From: Lachnospiraceae bacterium
Lineage (GTDB): Bacteria > Bacillota > Clostridia > Lachnospirales > Lachnospiraceae
Length of the DNA stretch: 6,761 nucleotides
Assembly (NCBI GenBank): GCA_017404585.1
Contig: JAFRCB010000265.1
Coordinates: forward strand, 1-6,761
Reading direction: 5' to 3'
Shown: positions 1 through 4,867 of the stretch, in pieces
Numbering within the stretch: the first letter of the stretch is position 1
Layout of the letters: each line of letters begins with the position of its first letter
The notes under the pieces: generated by a model
Told to the model about the DNA's origin: nothing
The model's database searches: none
Seen by the model: only the letters and a program-made list of their open reading frames with translations
Program-made: the position numbers and the translations under genes

Positions 1-281
1 CCCTTGAAAAACTCCGGGCTGGCTGTGATCAGCGTCTCCACGATCCGCACGCTGTCGCTGCGGACACGCGGACAGTCATACTGCTTGATTAGCGCCTCGG
101 ACATGGCGCGGTATTTGTCCGTGGGCTGGATGATGTGAAAGTTATTCTTGCTGCGGTTCGTGTCCACGTCGGGATTACTGGCGTACTTCTCCTTCGTACG
201 CTCGTTGTGGGCCTCGATGTTGCTGATCTCCGGCCCCTTGTATTTGGCGAAGCGCAGGATGGCAAACTGTCCCTTGTCCAT
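1..281 (-). CDS. MobV/Pre-family relaxase, N-terminal fragment (runs off left edge)
   Basis: Relaxases of this family nick one strand at oriT and stay covalently attached while the strand is transferred. Only the first 93 residues are in the window. Seen directly: MDKGQFAILRFAKYKG at the N-terminus, then AHNERTKEKY with His25 and Arg28, then NPDVDTNRSKNNFH at about residues 36-49. This order matches MobV proteins: an HNxR motif (His22/Arg25 in pMV158 MobM, where His22 is the nucleophile) followed by the N-D-D-RS-N segment. The third motif (HxDE) would lie outside the window. The start is fixed by AAGGAGG 8-9 nt upstream and by a TGATG overlap with the stop of the upstream HTH gene, so the two are probably translationally coupled. 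Family assignment is strong; completeness cannot be judged. Confidence 0.88.
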   Translation of the reverse strand, partial: MDKGQFAILRFAKYKGPEISNIEAHNERTKEKYASNPDVDTNRSKNNFHIIQPTDKYRAMSEALIKQYDCPRVRSDSVRIVETLITASPEFFK

Positions 282-502
282 CAGCGGCCCTCCTTCCTCT
301 TCTGCCACACAAGGTCATAGCCCAGCACGTCAGCCAGCTCGATGACCTCCCGGTAGCGGATACTCTCCCGCTGGAGCTTGGCCGAGAGGTTGGAAATGCT
401 GTCGCTCCAGCCGTAATCATCATGCAGCCGCTCCAGCACCTCCTGCATGGTAAAGCCTGCGCGCACAATGTACGCCTTGATCTCATTTCTTGTATTATTC
501 AT
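281..502 (-). CDS. Small HTH-like protein upstream of the relaxase
   Basis: A 73-residue cytoplasmic protein without signal peptide or membrane segment. The pattern of short helices (NEIKAYIVRAGFTMQEVLERL, split here at residues 6-26; then SISNLSAKLQRESIRY at 35-50 and VIELADVLGYDLVW at 53-66) resembles a compact lambda-repressor/Xre-type helix-turn-helix. I recall similar small proteins just ahead of mobilization genes in gut Firmicutes elements, but I cannot name a characterised member. ATG at 502 is preferred because GGAGG lies 6 nt upstream; longer in-frame starts (to 679) have no ribosome site and would run into the repeat-rich spacer. Its stop overlaps the relaxase start by one base. 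It may act as a relaxosome accessory DNA-binding protein or as an autoregulator of the mob operon; both roles are inference. Confidence 0.82.
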   Translation of the reverse strand: MNNTRNEIKAYIVRAGFTMQEVLERLHDDYGWSDSISNLSAKLQRESIRYREVIELADVLGYDLVWQKRKEGR

Positions 503-520
503 GTTTGTCCTCCATTCATT

Positions 521-549
521 TTTATAGATGTATTGTGATGTCCAGGTCA
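521..549 (-). promoter_or_regulatory. Weak candidate promoter for the HTH-relaxase operon
   Basis: On the minus strand a TATAAA -10-like box lies at 526-521, about 19 nt before the ATG at 502. A convincing -35 box is missing; the best match at about 17-18 nt spacing is ATGACC/TGACCT near 549-544. The operon must be transcribed from this spacer or by readthrough of the terminator at 716-690, so a promoter is expected here, but the sequence support is modest. Confidence 0.35.
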
Positions 550-640
550 TAAGCGGCCTGATTGCTTTTGCGGATATGAGGGATTTTTCGCTGTATGAGA
601 AAGAAGCCCACGAATCGGCAAATCCTGTTCGCTCCTCCGG

Positions 641-730
641 GAAGCGTGTTTCGGGAAAGCTTTCCGATCCTTTCGACAACTTTTTTCCGAAAAAGAAAAC
701 AGCCCTCTCCAGGCTGCCGAAACACGCTTC
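641..730. repeat. Perfect 14-bp inverted repeat around the operon terminator
   Basis: GAAGCGTGTTTCGG at 641-654 is the exact reverse complement of 717-730. The 62-nt interval holds a 12-bp palindrome (GGAAAGCTTTCC, 654-665) and the minus-strand terminator at 690-716. The arm directly abuts the terminator stem, so a longer cruciform or RNA fold is possible. Its core AGCGTGTTTC loosely resembles a MobV nick region (AGTGTG/TTAT in pMV158) and it lies upstream of the relaxase operon, so it is a second, weaker oriT candidate. Confidence 0.7.
690..716 (-). terminator. Rho-independent terminator of the primase-helicase operon
   Basis: Read on the minus strand: CAGCC (716-712), a 7-nt loop, GGCTG (704-700), then TTTTCTTTTT (699-690). 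It lies about 70 nt after the helicase stop codon and 188 nt before the start of the HTH gene, separating the replication and mobilization transcripts. Confidence 0.72.
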
Positions 731-747
731 TGTTGAATTGAAAAAAC

Positions 748-785
748 GCAGCGACTGAAATCATCCGTCCATCCGTACTTGCGTC
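748..785 (+). repeat. Left arm of 38-bp inverted repeat bracketing the primase-helicase pair
   Basis: Reverse complement of 2756-2793 with 36 of 38 positions matching; the mismatches are 782/2759 and 766/2775. Just beyond the inner-side match each copy runs into a T6/A6 tract, offset by one base. This arm ends 1 nt before the helicase stop codon (787-789), so it is entirely outside the coding sequence. Confidence 0.85.
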
Positions 786-786
786 T

Positions 787-2076
787 TTATGGTAGTAGCG
801 AGTAGATTCCGACATAGCCCCGAACCTGACGCCCATGGGCGTGAACTTTGTTGGTGGGCTCCAGGTTGTACTCTGCGGCCAGCGCCGCCATTTGCAGGCA
901 GAAGCTGCGCGTGGTCAGCGGCTTCTCGGCGTTCTCCTCACACCAGAGCACGTACAGCTCATAGAGGCGCTGGGAGCTGATATCCAGGTCCGCCTTGAAC
1001 CCGATGTAGCCCTCAGATTTGAGGAACTCGATCACGTTGTTGCTTTCGGTCATGCTCTCCTGCATGTTCTCCCGGCTGCGTGCGCTGATCGTGAACTTGT
1101 AGTCGTTGGCCTGCAGCCGGTGCAGTCCCTCCAGCGCCCAGAGCAGGATCCCCTCGATCTCGCCGCACAGCTTTTCCGAGAGGAACGGATCATCAACCCT
1201 GTCCTTCGGGCGATCCTTCACCGTCAGGATGATCTGCCGACGGAAGAAGCCGACACTGCGGTCATAGAGAGATTTCAGAGTCCCGTTGCCAAAGCCGAGC
1301 AGCCGCACGTACATGGTGCCCTGGTAGCTCTGCTTGCCCTTCTTCTCCAGATCCATCGGCATTTCTGCCGTGACCAGGGATTTGATGATATTGGTCTGGG
1401 GCAGCGCTTCCATCTTCATGTCATCGTCCACCAGCAGCAGATCGTATTCCAGATCCGCGCGGGCAAAGGGGCTCGTCTCCACCTTGGCGATACTGCCGTT
1501 GTACATGTTCGTACCCAGCAGCGCGGAGAACACGATCCCGACGCGGGATTTGCCTTCTCCACCCTTGCCCACCAGCATCAGCATTTTCTGCGCCTTCGTA
1601 CTGGGGATCAGGCAATAGCCCATGAACTCCTGCAGGGTCAGAATGTCCTCCGGGATCAGCAGATCATTGAGAAAAGCGAGCCACTTTTTCGGGAAAGCTG
1701 CTTCCGGATCATAGCGCACCGGCAGCCGGTTCAGACAGAAATCTTTGCTCGTCTCAAAGCGTCCATCCAGGAACAGTGTGCCGTTGGCCACATGGATGCG
1801 GTCGTGGTTGATCGGGAGAGGCGACGAATAGCAGCAGGCGCGCAGCGTATCCAGCAGGGATGCGATCTTACGGGAGAGTCCGCGGCGGACGTATGGCTTG
1901 AGCTTTTCAAAGATGGCGTTTTTGATCCAGCCCTCGTCCGTCACCTTGCCGTCCACGGTGAAGAAGACCTCATGGATACAGAGCATCGGGTGCTCAGCGC
2001 GGAGTTCCTCACAGAACAGTACCTCGTCGATCTTGTCTCCGTCCAGCCAGGACGGGCTTTCAGAAGATGTCGTCAT
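787..2076 (-). CDS. Phage/plasmid P4/D5-type SF3 helicase (DUF5906-like)
   Basis: A 429-aa ATPase predicted to unwind DNA at the element's replication origin, working with the CHC2 primase encoded just upstream. The D5_N-like part precedes the ATPase core (about 130-165, including LTLQEFMGYCLIPSTKAQKM). Walker A is GKGGEGKS at 170-177; the Walker B-like acidic stretch is LLLVDDDM at 213-220; a sensor-like Asn sits in GFGNGT (261-266); and a candidate arginine finger is R279/R280 in FFRRQI. The C-terminal ~90 residues (DISSQRLYELYVLWCEENAE onward) look like the winged-helix tail common in this family. P4-type proteins often fuse primase and helicase; here the primase is a separate gene. ATG at 2076 lies inside the primase gene (17-nt overlap) and is served by an extremely strong ribosome site. 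The product ends just before the 38-bp inverted repeat. Confidence 0.9.
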   Translation of the reverse strand: MTTSSESPSWLDGDKIDEVLFCEELRAEHPMLCIHEVFFTVDGKVTDEGWIKNAIFEKLKPYVRRGLSRKIASLLDTLRACCYSSPLPINHDRIHVANGTLFLDGRFETSKDFCLNRLPVRYDPEAAFPKKWLAFLNDLLIPEDILTLQEFMGYCLIPSTKAQKMLMLVGKGGEGKSRVGIVFSALLGTNMYNGSIAKVETSPFARADLEYDLLLVDDDMKMEALPQTNIIKSLVTAEMPMDLEKKGKQSYQGTMYVRLLGFGNGTLKSLYDRSVGFFRRQIILTVKDRPKDRVDDPFLSEKLCGEIEGILLWALEGLHRLQANDYKFTISARSRENMQESMTESNNVIEFLKSEGYIGFKADLDISSQRLYELYVLWCEENAEKPLTTRSFCLQMAALAAEYNLEPTNKVHAHGRQVRGYVGIYSLLP

Positions 2077-2632
2077 ACACGATCACCTCCTTCTGCAATA
2101 CGCGCTCGTAGTGATCCAGCACGCCGCCGGTCAGGTAAGCGATCTCGTCCGCTTTCTGCTGCTCCGTGCCCCCGGAAAGCAAATCTGCCAGACCTACGAT
2201 GAAATCGTACATCTGGCAGTTCTGTGCGTATTCCGTTGTGATGGGATCGTCCATGCTTTGCGGTGCGGTCTCCCGTTTCTGCCGGTGCAGCCGGACCTCC
2301 AGATCCAGCAGCACATCATGACAGCGTTGGGCCGGGTCAGGCGGCTTGGGCGGCGAAGGTGCGTCCGGGATGAACTCTCCATCCCCGAAGTCATTGATCA
2401 GCTTCTGTGCCGCTTCGTGCAGAGTCAGGTTGAAGAACTTCGCCATGAAGTCGATCACGTCTCCGTCCTCCCCACAGCCAAAGCAGTGGAAACGCTCATC
2501 CAGCTTCAGGCTGGGATTGTGGTCGTCGTGGAAAGGACACAATGCCATCCCATAACGGTTTGCTGTCAGCCCATAGTGTTCCGCCGCCTCGCGGGCGGTG
2601 ACAAGGCTTTTCGCTTTTTCGTAGATTGTCAT
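2060..2632 (-). CDS. CHC2 zinc-finger DNA primase-like protein
   Basis: A 190-aa protein with a DnaG-type N-terminal zinc-binding domain: Cys32-Pro-Phe-His35, then Cys50-Phe-Gly-Cys53, in the context LCPFHDDHNPSLKL and FHCFGCGEDGDVIDF. This is the domain that reads template DNA for primer start. There is no TOPRIM catalytic domain: after the zinc domain (to about residue 85) comes a proline-rich linker (PSPPKPPDPAQR) and a helical C-terminal region of unknown role. So it is either a template-recognition subunit for the adjacent helicase or it primes with another partner; the absence of TOPRIM is seen, the role is inferred. ATG at 2632 is chosen because AGGAGG lies 7 nt upstream; the in-frame TTG at 2638 would leave only 1 nt. 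It is the first gene of a two-gene operon, overlapping the helicase by 17 nt. Confidence 0.88.
   Translation of the reverse strand: MTIYEKAKSLVTAREAAEHYGLTANRYGMALCPFHDDHNPSLKLDERFHCFGCGEDGDVIDFMAKFFNLTLHEAAQKLINDFGDGEFIPDAPSPPKPPDPAQRCHDVLLDLEVRLHRQKRETAPQSMDDPITTEYAQNCQMYDFIVGLADLLSGGTEQQKADEIAYLTGGVLDHYERVLQKEVIVYDDIF
2081..2092 (-). promoter_or_regulatory. Near-perfect ribosome binding site for the helicase
   Basis: The minus strand reads AAGGAGGTGATC, complementary over 12 nt to the conserved 3' end of bacterial 16S rRNA. GGAGG is 9 nt from the ATG at 2076. The site is embedded in the last codons of the primase, so the C-terminal primase residues (KEVIVYDD) are partly dictated by it. 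It supports high independent or coupled translation of the helicase. Confidence 0.88.
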
Positions 2633-2711
2633 ATGCAATCCTCCTCATGATTGATAGTAGGGACGATTTGTTTGCCCCTCCATGAATATTATGAGGAAAA
2701 AGCGAAAAAGC
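2606..2711 (-). promoter_or_regulatory. Long-range leader hairpin enclosing the primase start
   Basis: In the minus-strand mRNA, GCTTTTTCGCTTTTTC (from 2711-2696) can pair with GAAAAAGCGAAAAGC (from 2620-2606, codons 5-9 of the primase) with a single bulge. Next to it TCCTCAT (2697-2691) is complementary to ATGAGGA (2648-2642), which includes the first bases of the AGGAGG ribosome site. Folding would close a loop of about 75 nt holding the ribosome site and ATG. Pairing is seen directly; a regulatory role (translation control or autoregulation) is inference. No clear -10/-35 promoter was found in 2640-2760 for this operon. Confidence 0.45.
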
Positions 2712-2721
2712 AGGCTAATGG

Positions 2722-2752
2722 CATGACAGGACAATTTCAAAAAACATGACAG
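2722..2752. repeat. Direct repeat pair CATGACAG, 23 bp apart
   Basis: CATGACAG occurs at 2722-2729 and 2745-2752, with 23 bp between starts, roughly two DNA turns. The pair lies between the right 38-bp repeat arm and the primase leader. It could be a binding site for a regulator or a replication initiator; with two short copies chance is not excluded. Confidence 0.4.
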
Positions 2753-2755
2753 CGG

Positions 2756-2793
2756 GACACAAGTACGGATGGACAGATGATTTCAGTCGCTGC
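2756..2793 (-). repeat. Right arm of 38-bp inverted repeat bracketing the primase-helicase pair
   Basis: Partner of 748-785 in opposite orientation, 36/38 identical, with a T6 tract just outside the match (2796-2801). It lies in the spacer between the divergent primase operon and the toxin-antitoxin promoter, so the two arms enclose the complete replication operon and nothing else. Confidence 0.85.
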
Positions 2794-2851
2794 ACTTTTT
2801 TGAAAAGACCGGGCAGATAAGACCGCCCCGTGAAGAGAATAAAAGTCCCTC

Positions 2852-2887
2852 TTGCGCATATGATAAAGTTGTGATAGAATTCTGATA
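2852..2887 (+). promoter_or_regulatory. Promoter and possible operator of the toxin-antitoxin operon
   Basis: TTGCGC (2852-2857), a 17-nt spacer, and TAGAAT (2875-2880) preceded by TG at 2872-2873 form an extended -10 promoter 24 nt before the antitoxin ATG. The palindrome AGAATTCT (2876-2883) overlaps the -10 box, and TGATA recurs at 2861, 2873 and 2883. Phd/YefM antitoxins normally repress their own promoter through palindromes at this position, so this is the likely operator; that assignment is inference. Confidence 0.65.
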
Positions 2888-2904
2888 GCAAAGGAGGGAT
2901 CAAG

Positions 2905-3177
2905 ATGATCAATATTCGTCCGGTATCCGATCTGCGGAACAAGTATCCGGAGATCGAGGAAGAAGTCATGAGCACCGGCGCGCCGGTCTTTCTCACGAAG
3001 AACGGTTACGGTTCTATGGTGGTCATGAGTCTGGAGCAGTATTCGGCTCTGACAGACGGCATTGAGCTGGCCTTGGATGAGGCAGATAAGGCCGCTGCCA
3101 TGTCCGACGTGCGTTACACAGCCGATGAAGTGTTCAGCCGTGTGCGGAAAGGCGTTCATGGACAGAAGGCATTATGA
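2905..3177 (+). CDS. Phd/YefM-family antitoxin
   Basis: A 90-aa antitoxin that should neutralise the RelE/ParE toxin encoded immediately downstream and bind the operon promoter. The N-terminal Phd/YefM fold is clear: INIRPVSDLRNKYPEIEEEV (residues 2-21), then APVFLTKNGYGSMVVMSLEQ (26-45), with the usual 'thing-that-makes-the-protein-a-Phd' pattern of a short helix followed by a beta pair and the MSLEQY segment. The acidic/hydrophobic tail from about residue 52 is the expected flexible toxin-binding region. AAGGAGG at 2891-2897 sits 7 nt before the ATG. The 3' end overlaps the toxin gene by 20 nt. Length is normal for the family. Confidence 0.92.
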   Translation: MINIRPVSDLRNKYPEIEEEVMSTGAPVFLTKNGYGSMVVMSLEQYSALTDGIELALDEADKAAAMSDVRYTADEVFSRVRKGVHGQKAL

Positions 3178-3472
3178 ACTGCGGATCCTTCCGCTGTTTG
3201 AGGAACAACTGAGTGAGACGGTCTTTTATATCTCCGAGCGTCTGAAAAACCCCATCGCCGCAGACAACTTCATTGATGCGGTCGAGGCCGCAATCTATGA
3301 ACGCCTGCAAGCGCCGGAAGCTTTTCAGCCCTATCCATCCAAGCGGGACCGTGAACATACCTACTACGCGATCCCGGTAAAGAACTATTTCGTATTCTAT
3401 GTTGTGATCGGAAATGTCATGGAGGTTCGAGCGCTCGTATATAATCGGCGGGATCTATCAAAAATCATATAA
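3158..3472 (+). CDS. RelE/ParE-family toxin
   Basis: A 104-aa toxin of the RelE/ParE superfamily. Family-typical pattern: an N-terminal beta strand (YELRILPLFEEQL, residues 5-17), two long helices (to about 55, including ISERLKNPIAADNF), the hydrophobic strand KNYFVFYVVIGNVMEVRALVY (split at about 75-95) and a basic C-terminus with NRRDLSKII. ParE members poison DNA gyrase and RelE members cut mRNA on ribosomes; the sequence here does not let me choose. Start ATG at 3158 lies within the antitoxin gene, the usual toxin-antitoxin overlap; an upstream in-frame start at 3062 would only add out-of-frame antitoxin sequence. The ribosome site (GGAAAGG) is weak, consistent with coupled translation and less toxin than antitoxin. 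Confidence 0.88.
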   Translation: MDRRHYELRILPLFEEQLSETVFYISERLKNPIAADNFIDAVEAAIYERLQAPEAFQPYPSKRDREHTYYAIPVKNYFVFYVVIGNVMEVRALVYNRRDLSKII

Positions 3473-3487
3473 TCAATCGTAGAAGAG

Positions 3488-3548
3488 AACGGACTCAGTA
3501 TTGTTTGCGCTGGTACAGATGCGCAGATGATTGTGAGTCCGTTTTTTC
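3488..3548 (+). terminator. Long branched rho-independent terminator of the TA operon
   Basis: AACGGACTCA (3488-3497) pairs perfectly with TGAGTCCGTT (3534-3543) and runs into a T6 tract. The 36-nt loop carries an inner hairpin TGCGC/GCGCA (3506-3510, 3521-3525). It begins 16 nt after the toxin stop codon. The large, branched loop is unusual for a simple terminator. Confidence 0.75.
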
Positions 3549-3580
3549 ATATAGTTCGCAGAATGCCAAACTATTATTTT

Positions 3581-3617
3581 GAAATCCGACGAAGTCCTGT
3601 TGATCTCGGCGGATTTC
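3581..3617. repeat. Small inverted repeat in the spacer before the zinc-protein gene
   Basis: GAAATCCG (3581-3588) and CGGATTTC (3610-3617), 8 bp each with a 21-nt gap, lie in the 198-nt spacer between the TA terminator and the next gene. It may be a regulator site for the downstream operon; the match is short. Confidence 0.35.
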
Positions 3618-3685
3618 GACTATTTCCGCATGAAAAATGGGATTTAATGATGGTGAAAAAAGTGCTCCCAGAAGCTACCAAGTCC

Positions 3686-3714
3686 GTTATTTGGGACACC
3701 TTTTATGAGATAAT
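3686..3714 (+). promoter_or_regulatory. Candidate promoter for the DUF6076/sigma-like operon
   Basis: GATAAT (3709-3714) is a good -10 box; the -35 at 17-nt spacing (GTTATT, 3686-3691) is poor. It is 32 nt before the ATG at 3747 and follows a strong terminator, so a promoter is needed hereabouts. A poor -35 would fit a promoter depending on an activator or on an alternative sigma factor. Confidence 0.35.
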
Positions 3715-3746
3715 GTTCTTTGCCAGAGAAGAAAGGGGGTATTCCC

Positions 3747-4847
3747 ATGAAGATTGCCGAGCCCAATTTGCTGACACTGGACTATTGGCGTGACGAGGTC
3801 TCCTATCAGGGCATCACGCTGCCCTCCGGCACCATCGGCTGTGCCGCGCTGAACATTCCGGACGATGTGATCGACAGGCTGAAACAGATCAGCCTGCCTC
3901 TGCTGGCGGCGGTTGAGGCTGTGAACAAGCTCCAACTCAAACCGGAGTTGCTCGCGCCGTGCAGAGACAGCATCCTGCAAATGTTGGAGCTGCTGCAGAA
4001 AGAAAATACGTTTCCATTGCTGGATTATTCGTATTACCTCAAGCGCATCCCGGAGATCTTCACCGAGGAAAACATGAAAAAGGCGGAAGCCTACATGAAG
4101 CTCGCCGCCATGAATCTGCCTGCCGCCATGACCAATCAGCTCAAAAGCGGACTTGGGCTCACAAAAGTGATCGCGATCTGCGCACAGCTGCCGGATTCAC
4201 TTGTCATGTTCAAACAAGGCCTGCTTCCCTTTGCCCAAGCCCTGCATGAAAGCGACCGAGCACCGGAGGACTATGCGGCAGTCTTCGGCGAGTTTTTCCC
4301 GGAATCCCCGGAGTTTTCGCTCCCCGAACCGTCCTGGATGTCGCTGGTCAATCTGTCCGTGCAGTATCTGAGCACAATCCTGCCCGGGAAAGACGATCCG
4401 CAGATTGTGAAGAGGATTCACTATGTCTCCTTTGTGGGGATGCTCCGGTCCGATATCTTTGAGGGTCTTTGCTTCGGTCACGCCCCACGAAAATGCCCGA
4501 TCTGCGGAAGATGGTTTCTGACCACCGACGCCCGGCACACGAAGTATTGCGGAGGATTTGCCCCCGGCGATCCGAAGGGCCGCACCTGCCGGCAGCTTGG
4601 AAATCTGCAGGGGCGGGAGAAACGGGAGCTGGCAGACGATCATCCGCTGAAGGTGATCTATAACCGACGCATGAATACAATCCAGGTTTACATGCGCCGG
4701 GGCACATTGGATGAGGCGACAGCGGAAAAGATGAAGCGCCTTGCCAAGAACAAGCTGGAGCATGCCATTTCCGATGCCGCCTATGCCAACGGCAGTTATG
4801 CGGACGAAATGGAACAGGATGCGCTCCTGGCAGAAGCCACAAGTTGA
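3747..4847 (+). CDS. DUF6076-like protein with C-terminal four-cysteine cluster
   Basis: A 366-aa soluble protein. The C-terminal part carries Cys250-Pro-Ile-Cys253, Cys268 and Cys281 in the context RKCPICGRWFLTTDARHTKYCGG and GRTCRQLGN; this spacing and the basic, helical stretch after it (QGREKRELADDH, then YNRRMNTIQVYMRRGTLDEA) recall the CGNR zinc-finger type of nucleic-acid-binding domain. From memory this is the protein family called DUF6076, frequent in gut Firmicutes elements and without assigned function. The N-terminal ~240 residues are mainly helical with no motif I recognise. ATG at 3747 is preferred over the in-frame ATG at 3720 because GGGGG/AAAGGGGG lies 7 nt upstream; a short GGG-TATT-CCC hairpin could partly mask that site. 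It is followed after 20 nt by a sigma-70-like gene, so both are probably one operon. A DNA- or RNA-binding regulatory role is inference. Confidence 0.8.
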   Translation: MKIAEPNLLTLDYWRDEVSYQGITLPSGTIGCAALNIPDDVIDRLKQISLPLLAAVEAVNKLQLKPELLAPCRDSILQMLELLQKENTFPLLDYSYYLKRIPEIFTEENMKKAEAYMKLAAMNLPAAMTNQLKSGLGLTKVIAICAQLPDSLVMFKQGLLPFAQALHESDRAPEDYAAVFGEFFPESPEFSLPEPSWMSLVNLSVQYLSTILPGKDDPQIVKRIHYVSFVGMLRSDIFEGLCFGHAPRKCPICGRWFLTTDARHTKYCGGFAPGDPKGRTCRQLGNLQGREKRELADDHPLKVIYNRRMNTIQVYMRRGTLDEATAEKMKRLAKNKLEHAISDAAYANGSYADEMEQDALLAEATS

Positions 4848-4867
4848 AAGCGAATGGAGGTGAGACC

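Noticed and set aside
281..679. Longer form of the small HTH gene starting at 679
   Set aside because: The extra 59 residues are encoded by the repeat-rich spacer; the ATG at 502 has GGAGG at proper spacing while the upstream start has none.
835..2202. 455-codon open frame on the plus strand
   Set aside because: It is antisense to the helicase and primase, which have clear Walker and CHC2 motifs, strong ribosome sites and a terminator; its translation is rich in His/Gln/Arg with no recognisable domain and no ribosome site.
2722..2752. CRISPR array
   Set aside because: Only two 8-bp repeats; nowhere in the window are there regularly spaced longer direct repeats or cas genes.
748..2793. Insertion sequence interpretation of the 38-bp inverted repeat
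   Set aside because: The enclosed genes are a primase-like protein and a helicase with no transposase, and I see no target-site duplication outside the arms.
3527..3793. 88-codon plus-strand frame between toxin and zinc-protein genes
   Set aside because: It starts inside the terminator stem, has no ribosome site, and overlaps the start of the DUF6076-like gene out of frame.
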